Of a stretch of DNA of 64,000 nt, positions 61,959 to 64,000 are shown in pieces (the first letter of the stretch is position 1; every line of letters begins with the position of its first letter). A program made the position numbers and the translations under genes. The stretch lies in assembly GCF_000383955.1 (NCBI RefSeq), contig NZ_KB913013.1, positions 2,014,277 through 2,078,276 on the forward strand, read 5' to 3'. The notes beneath the pieces were generated by a model. It was not told where the DNA came from and did not search any database. It saw only the letters and a list, made by a program, of their open reading frames with translations. The stretch is from Rudanella lutea DSM 19387. Its GTDB lineage: Bacteria > Bacteroidota > Bacteroidia > Cytophagales > Spirosomataceae.

Positions 61959-62888
61959 ATGTCTGTCATTGAACACCATACCAACCTGATCAAAGCCGAG
62001 GCCGCCCGGCTGGGGTTCGACTTCTGCGGAGTGTCGAAGGCGGGGTTTCTGGAAGCCGAAGCCCCCCGGCTCGAAACCTGGCTTAATCGGAATTACCACG
62101 GACAGATGGCCTACATGGCCAACCATTTCGACAAGCGGCTCGACCCCCGCAAACTTGTCGAAGGCGCCCGCTCGGTGGTAACTGTTTTGCTCAACTATTA
62201 CCCCGAGCAGCGGCTACCCGAAGGCGACGACGACCTGAAAATCTCGAAATATGCTTACGGAGAAGACTACCACTTCGTCATAAAAGATAAGCTAAAAGAT
62301 TTCCTGTCGTTTATTCAGGAGGAGATCGGCGAGGTAGGGGGGCGCGTATTTGTCGATTCGGCCCCGGTTATGGACAAAGCCTGGGCACGGCAATCGGGTG
62401 TGGGTTGGGTAGGCAAACATTCGAACCTGATCAACCGGCAGATGGGCAGTTTCTTTTTCATCGGCGAGCTGATTCTGGACCTCGACCTGATCCCCGACGG
62501 CCCTATTGCCGATTATTGCGGGACCTGTACACGCTGTATGGATGCCTGCCCCACCGAGGCCATCACCGAACCGTACGTAGTGGATGGCAGCAAGTGTATT
62601 TCGTATTTTACCATTGAACTGAAAGATGCCTTGCCCACCGACATGCAAGGGAAATTCGACAACTGGATCTTTGGCTGCGATGTGTGTCAGGATGTGTGCC
62701 CCTGGAACCGGTTTGCCCGCCCACACCAAACACCCGCATTGTCACCCAAACAATCTCTTCTGGAGATGAGCCGCCAGGATTGGGTAGAAATTACTGAGGA
62801 AGTATTCCAGGAGTTATTCCGCCGATCGGCGGTTAAACGTACTAAGCTTGAGGGACTTAAGCGAAATATTTTATTTATGAACGATTAA
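61959..62888 (+). CDS. queG: Epoxyqueuosine reductase
   Basis: 309 residues from the ATG at 61959; an earlier Met is in a leader-like region. Two [4Fe-4S] motifs, [12 protein letters not shown] and [11 protein letters not shown], and [16 protein letters not shown] identify QueG, a cobalamin-dependent iron-sulfur enzyme that reduces epoxyqueuosine in tRNA to queuosine. Confidence 0.96.
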   Translation: MSVIEHHTNLIKAEAARLGFDFCGVSKAGFLEAEAPRLETWLNRNYHGQMAYMANHFDKRLDPRKLVEGARSVVTVLLNYYPEQRLPEGDDDLKISKYAYGEDYHFVIKDKLKDFLSFIQEEIGEVGGRVFVDSAPVMDKAWARQSGVGWVGKHSNLINRQMGSFFFIGELILDLDLIPDGPIADYCGTCTRCMDACPTEAITEPYVVDGSKCISYFTIELKDALPTDMQGKFDNWIFGCDVCQDVCPWNRFARPHQTPALSPKQSLLEMSRQDWVEITEEVFQELFRRSAVKRTKLEGLKRNILFMND

Positions 62889-62917
62889 CCATTTAGCGAC
62901 AATTGGTGACCAGCCCA

Positions 62918-62948
62918 TTGACTATTTTTTCTAATTATGGTTACTTTG
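62918..62948 (+). promoter_or_regulatory. Promoter for the TetR gene
   Basis: TTG (62918-62920), 20 bases, TTACTTTG (62941-62948), one mismatch to TAnnTTTG. It lies 33 bases before the TetR ATG. Confidence 0.5.
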
Positions 62949-62981
62949 TAGTTAAAAGTAGACAACACGCCACAGGGAAAA

Positions 62982-63665
62982 ATGCCGAGGGATAGGATAA
63001 ACCAGGAACAAAAGTTGATTAAGGCTGTCGGTGAAATACTTCGCGAGCAGGGCTTCGATCAGCTTAAAATAAACAAAATAGCGCAACAGGCAGAGGTAAA
63101 TAAAGTACTTATATATCGCTATTTCGGCGGGCTCGAAGGGCTCTTGGCAGCCTATTATAAACAGGAACAACCCCAAATTGCCGCCCCTACCCTCGACGTT
63201 GAGCACCTAAAAACCCTTCCACTTGAAGGTGTTTTTCAAGTGTGCCTGGAATACATCCTGAATGAGTTTCGGGAACTCCGAACCAATGTAGTAGCCCAAG
63301 AATTCCTGAAAGCCGACCTGTACAACACCCATGACGAACGTAACCCGGTGGTACTCGAACGCGAAGAGCGGCTAAAAAAAATTATCGACGAACTGGCTTC
63401 GATGATCGGCAACAAAGACGGACGCGGCTTTCCGGCGGTCATTGTCAGCGGCCTGACTCTGCTAACCTTGTATGCCCACCAGCATAAAGAGGTAATGGGC
63501 ATTAATGTTGATACCGAAGAAGGTTGGGCGCGCATCGAAACCGCCCTGGCTAATATTTTCCACGGAGCGTATCTGTTTCACAAGGAGCGACTCGCCAACC
63601 TTAACCAATCAGCTTCCGGCGATACGTCGCTCGGCGATGCGTCGCCCGGCGAAGAAGCTGCGTAG
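62982..63665 (+). CDS. TetR/AcrR family transcriptional regulator
   Basis: 227 residues. The HTH reads FDQLKINKIAQQAEVNKVLIYRYFGG. The C-terminal ligand domain is unlike known families. The last ~18 residues (GDTSLGDASPGEEAA) derive from a 15-base tandem repeat and overlap the 3' end of the convergent kynureninase gene by 57 bases. The regulated genes are not evident. Confidence 0.9.
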   Translation: MPRDRINQEQKLIKAVGEILREQGFDQLKINKIAQQAEVNKVLIYRYFGGLEGLLAAYYKQEQPQIAAPTLDVEHLKTLPLEGVFQVCLEYILNEFRELRTNVVAQEFLKADLYNTHDERNPVVLEREERLKKIIDELASMIGNKDGRGFPAVIVSGLTLLTLYAHQHKEVMGINVDTEEGWARIETALANIFHGAYLFHKERLANLNQSASGDTSLGDASPGEEAA

Positions 63666-64000
63666 GGCCTCGCCCACCTGCCACACATCACTAAATGAGT
63701 TGTACAGCGGTGTAGGTGCCAGCCGAATACAATCGGGTTCGCGCCAATCTCCGATAATCCCCGACTCGGTCAGGTAATTGAACAGAGCTTTACCCTCCTG
63801 CTTCACGAGGAGTGATAGCTGACACCCTCGCCCGGCAGGGTCGGCGGGCGTGAGCACCTGAATAGCCTCCCCAAACGGTTGGAGCACGTAGGCCAGATAA
63901 CCCGTTAGCTGCTCGCTCTTCTGCCGCAGTGCTGCCATACCCGCTTCGGCCGTAATGTCGATAGCCGCCTTGTGCAGGGCTAACCCCATAATGTTGGGCG
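63609..64000 (-). CDS. kynU: Kynureninase, C-terminal part (5' end beyond window)
   Basis: About 130 C-terminal residues: PNIMGLALHKAAIDI, RGCQLSLL, GIIGDWREPDCIRLAPTPLYNSF. These blocks are typical of kynureninase, the PLP enzyme that cleaves kynurenine or 3-hydroxykynurenine to (3-hydroxy)anthranilate and alanine. The reading frame continues past 64000 without a start, so the gene is cut off by the window. Confidence 0.9.
   Translation of the reverse strand, partial: PNIMGLALHKAAIDITAEAGMAALRQKSEQLTGYLAYVLQPFGEAIQVLTPADPAGRGCQLSLLVKQEGKALFNYLTESGIIGDWREPDCIRLAPTPLYNSFSDVWQVGEALRSFFAGRRIAERRIAGS
63612..63657. other. Hairpin and 15-bp tandem repeat inside convergent gene ends
   Basis: GGCGATACGTCGCTC, GGCGATGCGTCGCCC and a partial third unit (63618-63652) can fold with the outer AGCTTC/GAAGCT. 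It may terminate both converging transcripts inside coding sequence. Confidence 0.5.

Overview
The window reads as an interior piece of a chromosome from a Bacteroidota species, most likely order Cytophagales and close to Spirosoma, Fibrella or Rudanella. The evidence is a type IX secretion type-B sorting domain protein, SusE/LytS/LytTR-style regulators, few Shine-Dalgarno sequences, repeated TAnnTTTG promoter -7 boxes, DUF2490/DUF4345/DUF6600 proteins and a GC-rich coding bias. The genus is an inference. No rRNA, tRNA, CRISPR array, phage or transposase was seen.

Layout. 0-3.3 kb: a cut-off GT2 glycosyltransferase, YbaB and a large T9SS-sorted surface protein (all minus). 3.3-11.6 kb (plus): ribBA, a secreted-repeat lipoprotein, an ECF sigma factor overlapping a membrane/beta-barrel protein, a Rieske lipoprotein - four-helix membrane protein - YceI group, and a lipoprotein subtilase. 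11.6-14.1 kb: an MFS transporter and dnaN (minus). 14.4-20.9 kb (plus): a tight operon of a SpeD-like pyruvoyl decarboxylase, a DUF4178 membrane protein, a 67-residue membrane peptide, a DUF350 protein, a membrane-embedded spermidine-synthase-like enzyme, a Tat-exported FAD oxidoreductase lipoprotein and a His-containing polytopic membrane protein. This is the best candidate for a poorly described system, perhaps polyamine-type chemistry at the membrane. 21-26.6 kb: GNAT, an orphan IorA-type iron-sulfur subunit, an L,D-transpeptidase, VapBC, lgt, yidD and an orphan GroES. 26.6-34 kb: a sialate esterase, SDR, esterase and three DEAD-box RNA helicases. 34-42.8 kb: two DinB-fold proteins, TruC, an amidohydrolase, a degenerate sigma/anti-sigma pair, DUF3820, DUF6600 and a Tat-exported Gfo/Idh oxidoreductase. 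43-51 kb: three LytS-type histidine kinases (one apparently dead) and a LytTR response regulator. 51-56 kb: a sugar isomerase/Gfo pair, a Gre factor, a protein with a class II terpene-cyclase DxDDTA motif, and a RelE-type toxin-antitoxin pair directly upstream of it. 56-64 kb: a DUF2723 glycosyltransferase, grpE-dnaJ, queG, TetR and the end of kynureninase.

Between genes the window is unusually rich in long hairpins. Many are ordinary bidirectional terminators. Others are built from degenerate 6-10 bp units in several sequence families, including a ~100 bp palindromic element present twice in opposite orientation with a conserved centre. Many promoters fit TTTG-N19-TAnnTTTG, and two genes seem to be transcribed from a position at or beside their start codon.
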